A stretch of DNA of 64,000 nucleotides from Gautieria morchelliformis (taxonomy: Eukaryota > Basidiomycota > Agaricomycetes > Gomphales > Gomphaceae): positions 19,300 through 83,299 of the forward strand of contig WHVA01000488.1 in the NCBI GenBank assembly GCA_015179125.1. The letters run 5' to 3'. The notes beneath the pieces were generated by a model. The model made no database searches, was not told the origin of the DNA, and was given only the letters and a program-made list of their open reading frames with translations. A program made the position numbers and the translations under genes. This document shows, in pieces, positions 29,823 to 41,560 of this stretch (position 1 is the stretch's first letter; each line of letters starts with the position of its first letter).

Positions 29823-30371
29823 ACAGGGGACATGGGGGATACCGGCCCAAACGGCAGCCGGTAGAGGGATGGGAGTGCAGATGTGACATGACTGGGGTGG
29901 CAGCCCTTGAGGCGTGCAAGGGCATCACCGCGGTTGGTGTTGCGGTAGCGCGTGGAGGTGCGGGACATGGCGGTGGTCATCGCGAGGGTGTTGATGGTAG
30001 GAGTAATGGAGCCGCAGTCAGTTGGGGTGTGGGTGGACGACAGGAAGGAACTGCTTGTGCTTGTACGAGTAGAAGGGGTGCTTCAAGTCACAATGGTGGA
30101 CTTGTAGTTGGGACACGTGACAGCCCTTTCAGTGAGGATGTAAAGTAAGGATAAGTAGCAAACACGCCAATAAAAATGGGATAGTGGCCATTCGACACCT
30201 CAAAATTACACTTGAGCTGGGGCTCAGCATTGGGAGTAAGGGTGGTCCAGAGCTGGCACAGAATGTCTTTACAAATGCTGTCACATGATTCATGTCATAG
30301 AATTATTGGTCAGGGTGTGTGTTTTGGGAACTTCCGTTCTCTTTGTATGTACTACCCACACCACTGCTCAT
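29823..30371. other. Spacer before the transposase gene
   Basis: GC-rich to about 30130, then AT-richer. Short overlapping open frames on both strands lack recognisable motifs. It should contain the left end of the Tc1-like element that begins coding at 30372, but no terminal inverted repeat could be matched to the right side. Confidence 0.25.
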
Positions 30372-31576
30372 ATGCCTCGCCCTCACAACCCTAAACCTGT
30401 TCGTCACATGTACAGCAAGGATCTGCGGGATTGCGTTAACACCAAAAATTCAAGCTCAACAAGAAATCAACCAATATTGCAATTGACCTCGATATGTCAC
30501 TATGTGTAGTTCAACGCACAATAAAGCTCTGGCGGGATGTTGGAGATGTCGTGGCAGATCCAAAGCGGCTATCTCATGGGTCAAAAATGACCTCAGGTCA
30601 GAGTGAAGTAAGTAATTCATGTCTGTGTTTAGCTGTAGCTTATTTTATTTTATAACAGTTTCTTCTTGCGCTTCTTGAACGCTCGCCCGATCTTTACCTC
30701 AATGAGCTTGTCGAAGAGCTAGAGGTGCAGCATGGTATTTTAGTAAGTATATCAACTGTCTGGAGGACGCTTCGACATCTTGGCTTGCAAAGAAAGAAAG
30801 TGAGTCGTTAAATCCTCAAAGAATGACAACCTTTATATTTGTCTCCAATCCAGCTTTCACCGGCAGCTGCAGAGCGCTGTGAAGCCTCGCGGACTGCTTT
30901 CCAGTTTCGTATTGGTAGTGAACCACCGGACTGTTTGGTTTTCACAGATGAAAGCACAATTGACCTTCGCACAATGTATAGACTAATGGGATGGGCTTAC
31001 AAGGAATGTAGGCCTCGAGTGCGAGCATGTTTCCAAAGGGGCAAAAGGTAACGATTTGTGCACGGGCCTCCATTATTGTATCGCTAATATCCAGTCAGAT
31101 TTTCAATCCTTCCGGCGCTCTCACAAGATGGAATCATCTATAGCCATGTCAAATTAGGGGCATATGACAGTCCAGAGTTCCTTGGGTTTCTGCAGGGCCT
31201 TTTAGAGGTAATGAACCCTTACCCAGAACCACAGAGTGTTCTTGTTATGGATAACTGCACCATTCACCACATACCTGAGGTCTCACTCTTATGTGCCCAA
31301 ATATTTTTACCATTATAAACTGTTTTCACTAGTGTCTAATCTTGCATTTGCAGAGGAATCAAACTGATGTATCTTCCGCCATACTTGCCCGATCTCAACC
31401 CGATCGAAGAATCATTCTCCTTCATCAAAGCTCACCTCAGACATCATGGTGCCGAGTTCCGTGCATGTGTTGCAAGTAAGGAGAGGGCTGAGCTATTCAT
31501 GTTTCTCTATGAGGCACTGGATCAGATTACATGCAGACATGCGCGAGGGTGGATGAAGGACTGTGGCTATCTGTAG
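30372..31576 (+). CDS. Tc1/mariner (IS630-like) DDE transposase gene with introns
   Basis: Start ATG 30372 (MPRPHNPKPVRHMYSKDL). The N-terminal half has helix-turn-helix-like segments (MSLCVVQRTIKLWRDVGDVV; LLERSPDLYLNELVEEL; HGILVSISTVWRTLRHLGLQ). The catalytic half shows VFTDESTID (first Asp, about 30940), VLVMDNCTIHH (second Asp, about 31240) and YLPPYLPDLNPIEESFSFIK (Glu, about 31370-31430). Introns with good signals are inferred at about 30610-30657, 30800-30853 (gtgagt..ccag) and 31049-31095. Stop at 31576. Such transposases cut and paste at TA sites. One region near 30440-30490 needs a frame change or intron, so intactness is uncertain. It could be the source enzyme for the TA-flanked MITEs in the window (inference). 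Confidence 0.78.
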
Positions 31577-31783
31577 TGCGGTTGTACTACTGCAATGTAA
31601 TCTTTTTGTTGTCAGAATGTTGAAAATTATCTGTAATGTGATGATATTGGTAAACAAAACTTAGTAGTGCAAAAAGTACTCATTTTAAGTGCCCGCTCTT
31701 CCTACAGTGGCAACAGAATCTCATAATATTATATGTCATGTGCTACATGCGGTCTTTCCCAGCTCATCCTCTCTCTTCACCTG

Positions 31784-34184
31784 TCATTTCCCCTCCTTGA
31801 TATACTCCCAAATCTCTGGCATGTTTGAAAGAGATTCAAGCCCAATCGTTACATACTGCTTGTATATCTTGGTGGCCTGTAAATCATACTCATCGACGTC
31901 CGAAGGAAAGTTTGGTTTCAGCCAATGCCAAGCAGTCTTCTGAGCAAGTGTTAACCATTGAATCAAGAGCTTGGAGAATGGTTTCAAACCCATGGAGAAA
32001 ACAGCCCAAAATGCCCTGTCAATCACCATTATAGGTAAATCATGTCTGATGCCCTTGTTACGTATCGAGATTTCCGCTAAGTCGGAACTGGAAAGGACAG
32101 CAGCTTCAACTTGTAGGTTGCGCCCCCAATGAACTATCATCCTAAGTATTTCGGAACTGAGTCAGAAGCCGGAAAGTACTGAACCAAAGGTTTGGTTGGA
32201 ACTTGAGCCGGAACTGAGGCGGAAGGCAGAAGACGGAAGGCGGAAAGACTGAGATCTTGCTAGACTCGCTGTGCTAAGAACAGGAGATGGAGCGAAGGAA
32301 ATCAAGTATCAAAGGCGATTATCTGATTGCAGAATAAGAGACATACATGACAGGCTTTTATACAAAGAGCTGAGGCAACAGGTAATGATATGGTACTAAG
32401 CAAATTCCGGAGGAAGCGGAAGTCGAGTAGACAATGCGTGGGAACTAACTATTGGGAACAATGGGACTACAAGGGGGTTCAGGGTAGGGTAGAACAATGG
32501 CAAAGAACAAGGGGTCGGGAAAACATATCTGACAATGAAACACAAGGAGGGTCGGACATATGGTCTTGATGAACGGTAAGGTGGGTCCGGTGGGTCCGAG
32601 TAATAGAGTCGAAAGAACAAGGGAAATGTACAAGGGGCAGAATGTCGGAAATATCGGAGGGGTGGAATGTGTTGCGGAAATATCGTAGGGGCGGAAGGTA
32701 TTGCGGAACTGAGGCTCGGAAGTCGGAAATGAATGGTCGTAACAGCCCTCCTCATTCACATACCCAACATGGCATGCACTATACAACTCACGAGCAATCG
32801 AGGACTTTGTGCAGCTCACAGTGAAGTCCCTTTGGTTGCAAAAACAGATCGCATATGTATTCGTTCATCAGGCCTAACCTTGGCGTATGGCTCTGGCATA
32901 AACACGGGCCAATACATTGCGTCATCAGGCATGAACTTATCCATTCCGTCCTTGACAGGGTATGAGTAAAGGATGTCTGGCAGTCCAAATGCGCCAGATA
33001 ATGCTCCAAACATTGTGCCTTCTTCGTTATGGGTTTTCAATGGCCAAGAATCTTTCAGAATGACAGTGTCCGGCAAGGGAGAAGATATGTCTCCCTCCCA
33101 CTTCAGGCGTTCTTGACTGTCAGTCTCTTTTCCAGGCTGAGAACGCGGGTGTTGGTGACTTCGTAAGTTATACCAGTGAGTGGACGGAGGTTGAGCAGGA
33201 GAACCATCGGTGGTGGTTGCACCTTCAAACCCAATTGTTAACTACTGGCCCGGATCTCTAAATGTCAAAACACACCCTTCTTGACCAAAAGATACACACA
33301 CATTGCTCGTCCACAAACGCAATGTCAGTCACAAAGTGTTTTCGAAATCTTGAATATACCCATCTCAGGAATCGCAAGGTCTGTGATGGTACGAGTAGTA
33401 TCGATTCCAGCGTGGTTTCGTCGGTCCAAGAATTAATCCCAACTACGCCACGGACAAATCCTTTAAAGCCTGCCTCCTGCAAGAGGTCAAGTTCCAGCAT
33501 AACAACCAGACCCTTGCAAGAATAAAATCTGAAGCACACCCCCATTGTTGCATGGTTGAAATGGATAACAGTGATGAAGAGTCTATCCAATCGGTGTGCG
33601 AACATACAGTGCGTGTACGTGCTTGACTGCACGATCAAACGAGGCCAGTTATTCTTCACCTCTACACAAATTTCAGCCTCATTCCATGAGAGCCTCAGCT
33701 TCGAGCCTTGGCTCTTATCAAGAGACTGACAGCCAACAATGTCTGGTTTTAGGGGTGAGTCTTTGTCAAGTCTTTCAGCCATTTCCCGACCATACACGTA
33801 AAAATGAAGACCTCAGTGGATATTGTGTTTTGGCAGCTTTTCGGAGGAGATGGACAGAATCTGGTTGAGTAACCACTCCAACGGCACATAATGAGCACTT
33901 TCTGGACCAGTGCAGCTGGGCCATTCCTTGAAAGTGTTGGTTGGGCTGTTGCAGAACACGCCAGGTTTCAGTTCGGATAGGACAGTGTTGACTATTTTTT
34001 GATCCACCCCACAGCATTCTTCAAGCAGAGTCTCAAATGTCGCACCATGGAACTCGCCCTTCATCAGCTTTTTCAGGTCATCCTGGGTCCAAGTGTGTGA
34101 TTCATGAGATTTATTGGAACTGACGCTATATGGTGTGCTCATCACCAACGGAAGCTTGAGAGATTGGGGCAGTGTTGATGGCAT
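31784..34184 (-). pseudogene. Fungal protein with PD-(D/E)XK-like region (FunK1-associated type), split by solo LTR
   Basis: ATG 34184 follows a splice-acceptor-like ttattccag, so an upstream exon is possible. The N-terminus has WTQDDLKKLMKGEFHGATFE and PLEWLLNQILSISSEKLPKH. After an intron comes YVYGREMAERLDKDSPLKPD, with PDIVG followed by EICVEVKNNWPRLIVQSSTY, resembling the Asp..Glu-x-Lys core seen N-terminal in fungal FunK1-like and Crinkler-type proteins. A later segment, FGALSGAFGLPDILYSYPVK, runs to YSACHVGYVNEEG, where solo LTR B2 interrupts. Removing it and one GCCCT copy rejoins NEEG to IRHDLPIMVIDRAFWAVF in frame, ending EYIKEGK at 31784. The kinase HRD and DFG motifs were not found, so calling it a kinase would be unsafe. 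The biological role is unknown. Confidence 0.6.
32056..32744 (-). mobile_element. Solo LTR B2
   Basis: 689 bp, TGTTACGTATCG to GGTCGTAACA on the plus strand (minus orientation relative to B1). TSD GCCCT at 32051-32055 and 32745-32749. The host coding frame closes perfectly when it is removed, so the insertion is young relative to decay of the host gene. Confidence 0.92.
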
Positions 34185-34492
34185 CTGGAATAACAAATAC
34201 CAAGAATTAGAGGCAGACAACAAATAAAGAACTATGTCATGCGAGTCTGAGAGGCAGAGCTGTCGTCAACATGCAGACAAGTCACGTGACAAGTGAACCA
34301 TCTACATTCTTGCAGTGTATTGGTGGTAGCGGCCTCAAGCTTAAATACCAATAATGTGCCATGCACTGCCTCAGATGGTACTAAGGCGGCCGATCTCAAA
34401 TATGCATAATTCTCTAAATTATTCTTTTTGATGTATGTAGTAAATCTAATTATTGTGTCCTACTGGCATAATTCTGCTTCCCTCCCTCCCTC

Positions 34493-36170
34493 TCACACCT
34501 TCTTAGCAAGCTTCCTTATAGCCTTCCTAACCGCTCCTTTGATGAAATTCGCGTCACCCCATGACATCCCAATGTTGGCCATGAGGACATCAGCCGTCAC
34601 CTCCTTCAGTTCATTTAGGATGTAAACGTTGTTTGCTTCAAATTTACCTTTGAATTCATCAATGTTCCACCCCCTAGCCTCAGGCCAATTACGGACATGG
34701 TAAAGAAACTCTTTGATGCTTGGGTAAGCAATGTCACCGGGAGTCACAGGGGTCAACTGTTCTGGTCTCTTGTCAGGATTGACTGGAGTAACAGGGCGGT
34801 TGAGGACCATGTTCTGAGCAAACATTCAATAGTCAATTGGTGGGAACATCATCATAGGAAATGATCCTTGAAGACCCAATGCAGCGCCGGGCAGGTTCGG
34901 CATTGACCCTTCATCAGTCTTCTCTTTTTGAATAGAGTCTTTGTGATAATGGAAATCTTCGAAGTGAGCATTGTTTGGAGGGACTTTCAGAGTGACCCCG
35001 TGAATGTTAGAAACCTAAATTCGCATTATTAGCAGCGAGTAATACATATAAATGCAAAGGTTGTACTCACCAAGGCTGTTACCCAGGACTGGAGTTGGCA
35101 CCATGATAAATGCATGTGCTCTCCATTCTTATTCAGTTTGCAGACTTTTGAAGCACATGCCAGTTTGCCACAGTTTGAATACTCTGCCTTCAACGCCTCC
35201 ATGAAATCCCTTTCCTGTTTTGTCGGTAGGCCATGCTCTTCGATCTCAGATCCTTCAGTGTCAGAATCGGCGTTCAAGTCCTGAATGTGAGCTTTCTTCT
35301 TTTTGCCCCTGCCAGCTGCATTTGTCACAGTTTTTTTCCCTTTTCCTGGAAAGTGTATGCTGAAGTGATGCAATGTACTATAATTCTTATAATAGCAGAT
35401 GCGGCTGCCATGTGAAGTCACACGCACACATACACTTTCATCCAGAACAATGTCTACTTCCACGCCACTGGCATCGCCCTTTTTCTTCCTTGCCTGAGTG
35501 CTCTTCACATCATCCTTGAGGTTGTCCCAGTCCTCTTCTTTTGCCAGTTTCGAAAGATGTTTATCTCGCACACCTTTGAGCCGGTAAGCTAGGTGTGGCA
35601 TCTTTTTCACTGTTTCATAGCACCCTATCACTTTGAATATACATTCCTCAACCTTCTTGTAACTGACATTGGCAGGAAGCTTCATGTGCTCAACAAACCC
35701 TTCGGCTTCAGTGCCGTCGGGGACACGCAAGATAATTACTAGGCCGTGAAATGAGCATCAAATTATAAATGAAAAATATGATGGCATACCAGGTTCATCA
35801 ATATCCTTTACCTGTTTGGGAAACATCTACTAACTCTTCAGACTCTGAGTCTCAATTAGGGTCATTGGGCTCGGCTTTGGACTCGGATGCACTTTGAGCC
35901 AGCTGGGTCTCTTCCTCATATGAAGACCCTGACTCAGATTCTAAGTCTTCAAAAGTTACTTTTTTGCCACCTGATGTTTCAGTCGAGAAGTGCTAGTAGT
36001 TTGAACAGATTATAAATAACTGGTGAGCTTGAAATAGCATCATTATATATAAACTTACCTTTGCCCTGAATTCCCACTAGGTCAGGTAACAGTTCCTCTG
36101 GAGGTTCTTTCACTGTTTTCGTTGCTCATGTTGACTTGGTGGGCTGTCTTTTATTTTTGTGATTTCCCAT
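34493..36170 (-). pseudogene. Hypothetical fungal gene with early nonsense codon
   Basis: ATG 36170 gives MGNHKNKRQPTKST, then TGA (36126-36128), then ATKTVKEPPEELLPDLVG in the same frame; one C-to-T change of an Arg codon would explain it. Further exons have a Ser/Glu/Asp-rich stretch (about 35820-35960), then YKKVEECIFKVIGCYETVKK and LAYRLKGVRDKHLSKLAKEE (about 35530-35680), a Lys-rich patch (about 35290-35350) and a C-terminal part, YPSIKEFLYHVRNWPEARG to AVRKAIRKLAKKV, ending at 34493. The C-terminal part resembles a helical module common in Agaricomycete hypothetical proteins; no function is known. A nuclear or DNA-binding role is only suggested by the basic and acidic patches. Confidence 0.55.
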
Positions 36171-36498
36171 TGTTGGTAAGGCAAGTCGAACTTGGTCGGG
36201 TTATGCCGATTCATAATAGGCGGCTTGCCGTGCTGCACCATGGACAACACCACGCGCCACAGACACTTCAGCCTCTCTTGGTTCGGCACTCGTCTTCCAA
36301 ATGAACTTGCCCCGGGATTCGAAGCATCCGCCGACCCTGTTCTTCAATCGCACCTCTTCGCTTAGCCCACAGGCTCGCCGTCAAGTACCAGCAGCTCCCT
36401 GTCAACTCCCCCATAACCCCAGTGGCCAACTTCCGTGAGTATCCCAGCCCATATTCCTCATACCAGGGTGTCTGACCACTCAACTCCCACAGAGCGCC

Positions 36499-37182
36499 AT
36501 GGCCCAGGCACATTCGTGTCCCAGGGCACCCGTACCTGCACCCGCACCTGCACCTGCACCCACACCTGCACTCACACCTGCACCCACACCTGCACCCGCA
36601 CCCACCGCCACCCATTCCCCCACCACCCCATCCTCCTACACCAGCTCGCCCCAGCACCTCCATGCCCCTCACCCCACCGCATATGCATGCGCCCCCCGCG
36701 TCCTTCGTGTCGTCGCCCAACCTTTCCCCACACCCACACCCACACCCACACCTGCACCTGCACCCGCACCCCCCACTACCCCATCCTCCTACACCAGCTC
36801 GCCCACCCCAGCACCTCCATGCCCCTCACCCCTGCCGCATGTGTGCACCCCTGCGTCCTTCACGTCATCACCCAACCTGTCCCTGCACCTGCACCCACAC
36901 CCGCACCTGCACCTGCCACCGCCCGCTCCCCCACCACCCTGTCCTCCTACACCAGCTCACCCACCCCAGCACCTCCGCGCCCCTCACCCCGCCGCATACG
37001 CGTGCACCCCCGCGGCTTCCAAGCTCAAGAACGTGTCAGGATCGGCAAAGTTGCCTTATGGTGCATTGGCACTTGGTGCGGAAGGGATCAAAGATGCTAT
37101 TACAAACTTTGATGACGTGTATGTTCCATGTTATATGATCCCTCAGATTTTCGGGGCTTATGCTACACAGGAGGAAACCTGA
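36499..37182 (+). CDS. Low-complexity Pro/His-rich ORF of unknown origin (copy 2)
   Basis: Plus-strand counterpart of the ORF at 29132-29822. ATG 36499 (MAQAHSCPRAPVPAPAPAP), three degenerate repeats with TTPSSYTSSP, then the unique tail ASKLKNVSGSAKLPYGALAL to FGAYATQEET and stop at 37182. The tail is preserved in both copies while the repeat number differs. No family was recognised. Neighbouring 36171-36498 is open in places but shows nothing identifiable. Confidence 0.3.
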   Translation: MAQAHSCPRAPVPAPAPAPAPTPALTPAPTPAPAPTATHSPTTPSSYTSSPQHLHAPHPTAYACAPRVLRVVAQPFPTPTPTPTPAPAPAPPTTPSSYTSSPTPAPPCPSPLPHVCTPASFTSSPNLSLHLHPHPHLHLPPPAPPPPCPPTPAHPPQHLRAPHPAAYACTPAASKLKNVSGSAKLPYGALALGAEGIKDAITNFDDVYVPCYMIPQIFGAYATQEET

Positions 37183-37575
37183 CATCAAGAATGAATGCCT
37201 ACTGCCAGATCTCATTGATCCAATGTCAGAAGAAGCTAAGCCCTTCCTCTCCAATCCTACGACACCCTCTTCTGGAGATTCTCCTGTAGTGGGTTCTCAC
37301 CATTAGTACAAAGTAGCAAACAAAATTAAAACCTGCATTGAACTACATACAGTAAGCTAAGCCTGACATTGTTCCCCCCTCAGCACCCAAAATGCACAAT
37401 AAAAAATGCTTGTTTTATTTGGATTTTTTAGTTCTATGCCCTAGCTATGGTCCACATAGCTTCAGATATGAAATTTCAAGCGAATAGGAGCGATATCAAG
37501 CAAGATATCATTGTTCGAGGTTTGCGCGCTAAAACGGAAGCAAATCCGACGCGTGCCTTAGGTACTGCAAACGGG
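36600..37575 (+). repeat. Copy 2 of the inverted duplicated segment, without MITEs
   Basis: Partner of 27968-29600. It keeps the empty sites of three elements: tccacata at 37451-37458 (hAT-like MITE and TA-MITE) and aaacggg at about 37569 (AT-rich MITE). Homology ends near 37580, just after acgggtgtaa. Confidence 0.78.
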
Positions 37576-37580
37576 TGTAA

Positions 37581-38879
37581 GTTCTGTTATGATAGACGCA
37601 ACTATTCTATTTCAAGTTATCTATGTACAAAAGAAACTAATAAAAGAAAACAAAGAAAAAGAGTAAAAAGAAATAGGAACGACACTTACGACGGACATCG
37701 GCACAGACGACATACACACACGACATCATGAATAGCTATCTTATCTACAGATTAGATAAGATACAGGGATACGGGCATCGACCACGTGCGGCCAAGCAGA
37801 GACAGCGCACCTATCGACTGATGGCATCGGCCATGACGTCAACAGGCGCCAGGCCACAGGCACCGAGGCGGTGCAGGCACCAAACGCCACAGAGAGATAT
37901 AGACTGCGCAGGAGCACCGGATATTGTGGAGTGACTTGAGAATGTCATCCACAATACATGTACTCAATTAGCTGCCCCACAGAAAAGGCACAGAGACAGT
38001 GGCCCCATCACCAAGCCTAGCATTTATGCTAGGCAGGGCAGATTTGATTTCCATTCTCTATTGGACTCCATGACACAACCAGCTGATTATTATCTTGACA
38101 CCATGTGGACAGGGGCTTTGTATGCTAAGTACAAGACTCTATTCCAAAGTTTAAATAATCCTGACACTATCTCCATCACCCCATGATTTTATGACTATAA
38201 TTAGTCACCCCTTTAGTTACAAGTAGTTTTTCGACCCATCTGCTCACTATCTCGAACACCAGTAGTTACCACTAATATAGTATAAATAGCTACTACAAAT
38301 GTATGAACGAAATCATCCAGACTCAATTGTTTCACCCCCTGAAATCACTGTAGTCTTGTTTGATAGCTACAGAACTTAAATCTCGATAGTTTACTCCAAT
38401 TCTTTGTTGAGAGTACACTATTACTGTTTACTCTATACTACCTCAAAAGTGAACGCCTTTGACTTGGTTATCCCTTAGATTGACATCTTCTTCCTGTCAA
38501 CACGGTCACGTGACTTTCATCCATCAGTGCCGGTCTCAAGTGGCTTAGTCAGCACACTGAGGAGGGACGAACATAGCGGTCCCAACCGCTAAGCAATAAA
38601 ATTTGTTTACTAAAGGCATCATATAGCATCTTAATCCAAAAGGTTCTGACTTATTTGAGTCCTAAGAGTTTCTCTCAATATGTCTAGTTTGAATTTGTAG
38701 GAAAGGGTTTAGCTAAATAACCCAGGGTAGCTGAGTTATATACTCTTGAAGTGCAGACTAAGAATTTTTTTGCAAATACTTTATTCTGTGTTTTGGAACC
38801 ATTTGGGACACATTTTGTATTTTCCAACCGCAACATTTGGCGCGTCACGTGACATGATTTGTCAGCTTTCTCAGCGCTC
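37581..38879. other. Spacer with a coding-like remnant and an LTR-like AT-rich stretch
   Basis: 37938-38186 is open on the plus strand and reads like protein (KPSIYARQGRFDFHSLLD, YYLDTMWTGALYAKYKTLFQ); the family is unknown. From about 38160 to 38500 the sequence looks like an LTR or promoter (tatagtataaatagc at about 38277), but no terminal repeat pair or target duplication could be found. 38600-38879 shows nothing identifiable. Confidence 0.25.
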
Positions 38880-41479
38880 TTTCAAGGCAGCATGAAGCTG
38901 GTCAAGGTCAACTGCGAAGTCTTGGCCTGAGAGGAAGTGAGGTCCCATTTGGGGGGAACTGTGATGTTCGGGTTGTAGCCCTGATTGGCAAAGAAGGGCG
39001 AGGTGCCAGTAGTGGCATTTAGGGCGTTGTTGTATGCAAACTTGGCGAGTGGTAGCAACTTGGACCAATTGTCCTGCTGATACTGTAGCTGCACGACCAA
39101 TGGCTCAACGATATTTTGCGTGACACGGAACTTCCACCGGGACAATGGCTCAAGGGTCCATGTGATGCGTGACACACCCAAAATGGCTCAGAGAGACCGA
39201 GGCCAAAGATGGGCCAGGAGGCAAGGGGATGTACAAAAGACAACCTAATCAGCTCTACAGCAATTTGTTCTGGATGGAGCATCACATAAAAGCCACTGTA
39301 AAGCAGCTATTAAGTACACCCTACATATATTACCATGACGCAACCGACTGGATGAAAGCTCAGAAGCCACCGTGACATGTTACAAGCGCCCAAAATGGCA
39401 TGGCTCAAAGGGCACCGTGATGCGTTAATGAGCCATTGGTCATGCGGCTACAGTAGTTGCAATACACACGAAGATACTGTTCCAGAGTTTGGTTTACACA
39501 TTCAGTTTGACTGTCGCCTTCGGGATGATAACCCGAGGTGAAATGCAGTTTCATATCAAGAGCTTTGCCTAGGGAACAGAAAAAGTGCACGACAAATTCC
39601 GATCCTCAGTCTGATGTCATATGACTGGGGACACCATGCTTCAAGAATATGTGCAAGACGAACAAGCGGGTGAGGTCTGTGGAAGTGATCGTGTCATATA
39701 TCACTCTGCTTGATCAAGCGGCATATATCACAAGGATTGCAGTGAATCCCAAGGACACCGGCAGCTGCTCTATGAAATCCATTGAGATGGAATTCCAAGG
39801 CTGTTCGGGTATCGGAAGCTGCTTGAGGGAGCCGTAAGGCTGATGATGCTGAGACTTCAAACACAACCAAGTGGTACATGACTTGCAGAATTTGATGACA
39901 AAACACCAAAGTGCAGGCCATGTATATTCCCATCGGATTAATGCTAAGGTCTTATTTTGGCCAAAATGTCCCAAGAGTACATGGTCATGTTTGTACTGGA
40001 GTAGTCAGAGCTGGAGATCGTCAGCATGGCCATCGAGGTGGAGGAAGCCATCCTCAGTTTGCATCCATCTCGGGTCAGAACTACCACCGAGATGCCGAGA
40101 GGCTATGGGGTCAGATGCCATATTGGCTAAGATGTCGGCATGAAGCTTCTCGGAGCCCATCACAATGCTTGCTCGGAGAAAGGGTGCAAGCAAGTCAGTT
40201 GCCCGGAGGGATTCCAACAGTTGTTGATTTGTAAAAATTGGTTGGAAGTTCTGCCAGTTGACTGCACCGTAGTCATTACCTCCCTCTTGAGGGTAGACGT
40301 TGAGTTAGAGCATTGGGTTTTGTACCAAGCTTTCAGGGACGGAACCGAATCACAAGGTTAAACTGTGAGAGGAACTCAGACCGGCAGGCTTGTCGTCAGG
40401 TTAGCAACTTTGTGGTGGCAAAATACTCCAAGTTTTTGTGGTCAGTGACAATGTCAATAGGGGAGCCTTGGCCCTCCAAATAGTGTCTCCAATGTTGGAA
40501 TGCTTCAAAGATTGCTGGTAGCTCTTTACCATGGACATCGTAATTGAGTTCAGCACCGGAAAACATCCAAGCGTGGAAAGCGACCGGGTGCAGGATGCCT
40601 TCATCATTGAACTGGGACAGAATTGCACTGAAGGCATAAACCAAAGCGTCGGTTTCCATGACCATAAGCCAGTCAGGAGCCCAAGGTGACAGAATCGGAG
40701 CCAAAGTAAAATCCTCATTGAGGTAATTGAAGGACTTTCAGCATTCTTCGGTAAACGCTCACGGGGTGCCTTTACAAGTGAGCTGAGTAAGGGGAGCTAT
40801 GATGTCAGAATAGTTGTAGATGAAGCGGCGACAAAAAATTGGCGAAGCCAAGGAAGGACTGAACGTCTTTCACCTTCCAAGGCTCAGGCCAATCACGGAT
40901 GGTCTGGACTTTATCTTCAGACATGGTGAAGCCATTGGTTGTAAGCATGTAACCAAGGAATTCCACAGAGTCTCAATGCCATTCACATTTGTCGGCTTTG
41001 GCAAAGAGGCTATGTTTCCAAAGATGCTGCAAAACTTCACATATGTTTTCCCTATGTTTGACTGGGTCATCGGAGTAGAGTATGTCATCAACGTACATGA
41101 TGATGCATACATCAAGCATATCTCCAAAAATGTCATTCATGAACCGTTGAAAGACCGCGGACCATTTGTCAAACCAAATGGCATGACTAGCCATTCCAAT
41201 GAGCCATATCGGGTCCGGAAGGCTGTTTTCCACTTGTCACCCTTGATGACTCGGATGAGGTCGAAGGTTGATCTTGGTATAGATTCGAGCCTTCCAAGGC
41301 GCATCCAGCAGGTCGGTGAGTAACGGGAGCAGATAGCGATCTTTCTTCCTGATCTTATTGAGTGCTTGGAAGTCCACGCACAGCCAAAGTTCACCACTCT
41401 TCTTTTTGACAAAGAGGATCGGGGCTCCATGGGAGGACAAAGTGAGCTGAATGTAACCCAGATTCAAGAACTGGTACAT
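38880..41479 (-). pseudogene. Decayed gypsy pol (RT to integrase), family G
   Basis: Minus-strand blocks with several frameshifts. [22 protein letters not shown] (about 41400) and MYVDDILYSDDP (about 41080). RNase H: ETDALVYAFSAILSQFNDEG (about 40630) and YDVHGKELPAIFEAFQHWRH. Integrase: a MGHFGQNKTLALI region (about 39970) and FTSGYHPEGDSQTECVNQTL (about 39480-39550). Integrase end: QDNWSKLLPLAKFAYNNALN (about 39010-39070), ending near 38880. It lacks gag, protease, chromodomain and left LTR. It is split by TA-MITE copy 2. At the right it abuts an LTR D fragment. Confidence 0.85.
39083..39453. mobile_element. TA-MITE copy 2, inserted in gypsy integrase
   Basis: 371 bp, CTGTAGCTGCACGACC to GGTCATGCGGCTACAG, flanked by TA (39081-39082, 39454-39455). 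Excising the element and one TA rejoins VYCNY to QQDNW, the standard gypsy sequence, in frame. It shares internal blocks with copy 1 (gatgctccatccagaacaaa when reversed), in opposite order of sense. Confidence 0.9.
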
Positions 41480-41484
41480 AACAG

Positions 41485-41560
41485 TTTTCTATCTTACTTT
41501 GGATCCCCCTTCACCAGTTCACTGCTTGAGTGTAGAGCATCTGCCTAGGTTGCCCTTATA
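41485..41560 (+). mobile_element. LTR D end fragment
   Basis: About 76 bases ending ctaggttgcccttata, the reverse complement of the first 75 bases of solo LTR D1 (gggggatccaaagtaagat...). It ends where the AT-rich MITE begins. It may be what is left of an LTR belonging to gypsy G or to a separate insertion. Confidence 0.6.

Noticed and set aside
29823..30148. Gly-rich plus-strand frame as a protein
   Set aside because: Composition-driven, no motif, no counterpart in the duplicate segment.
31784..34184. Calling the gene a FunK1 protein kinase
   Set aside because: Kinase motifs (HRD, DFG) were not found; only the N-terminal-type region is recognisable.
38160..38500. A copia-type solo LTR
   Set aside because: Promoter-like and AT-rich with TG..CA-like ends, but no matching terminal repeats or 5-base duplication.
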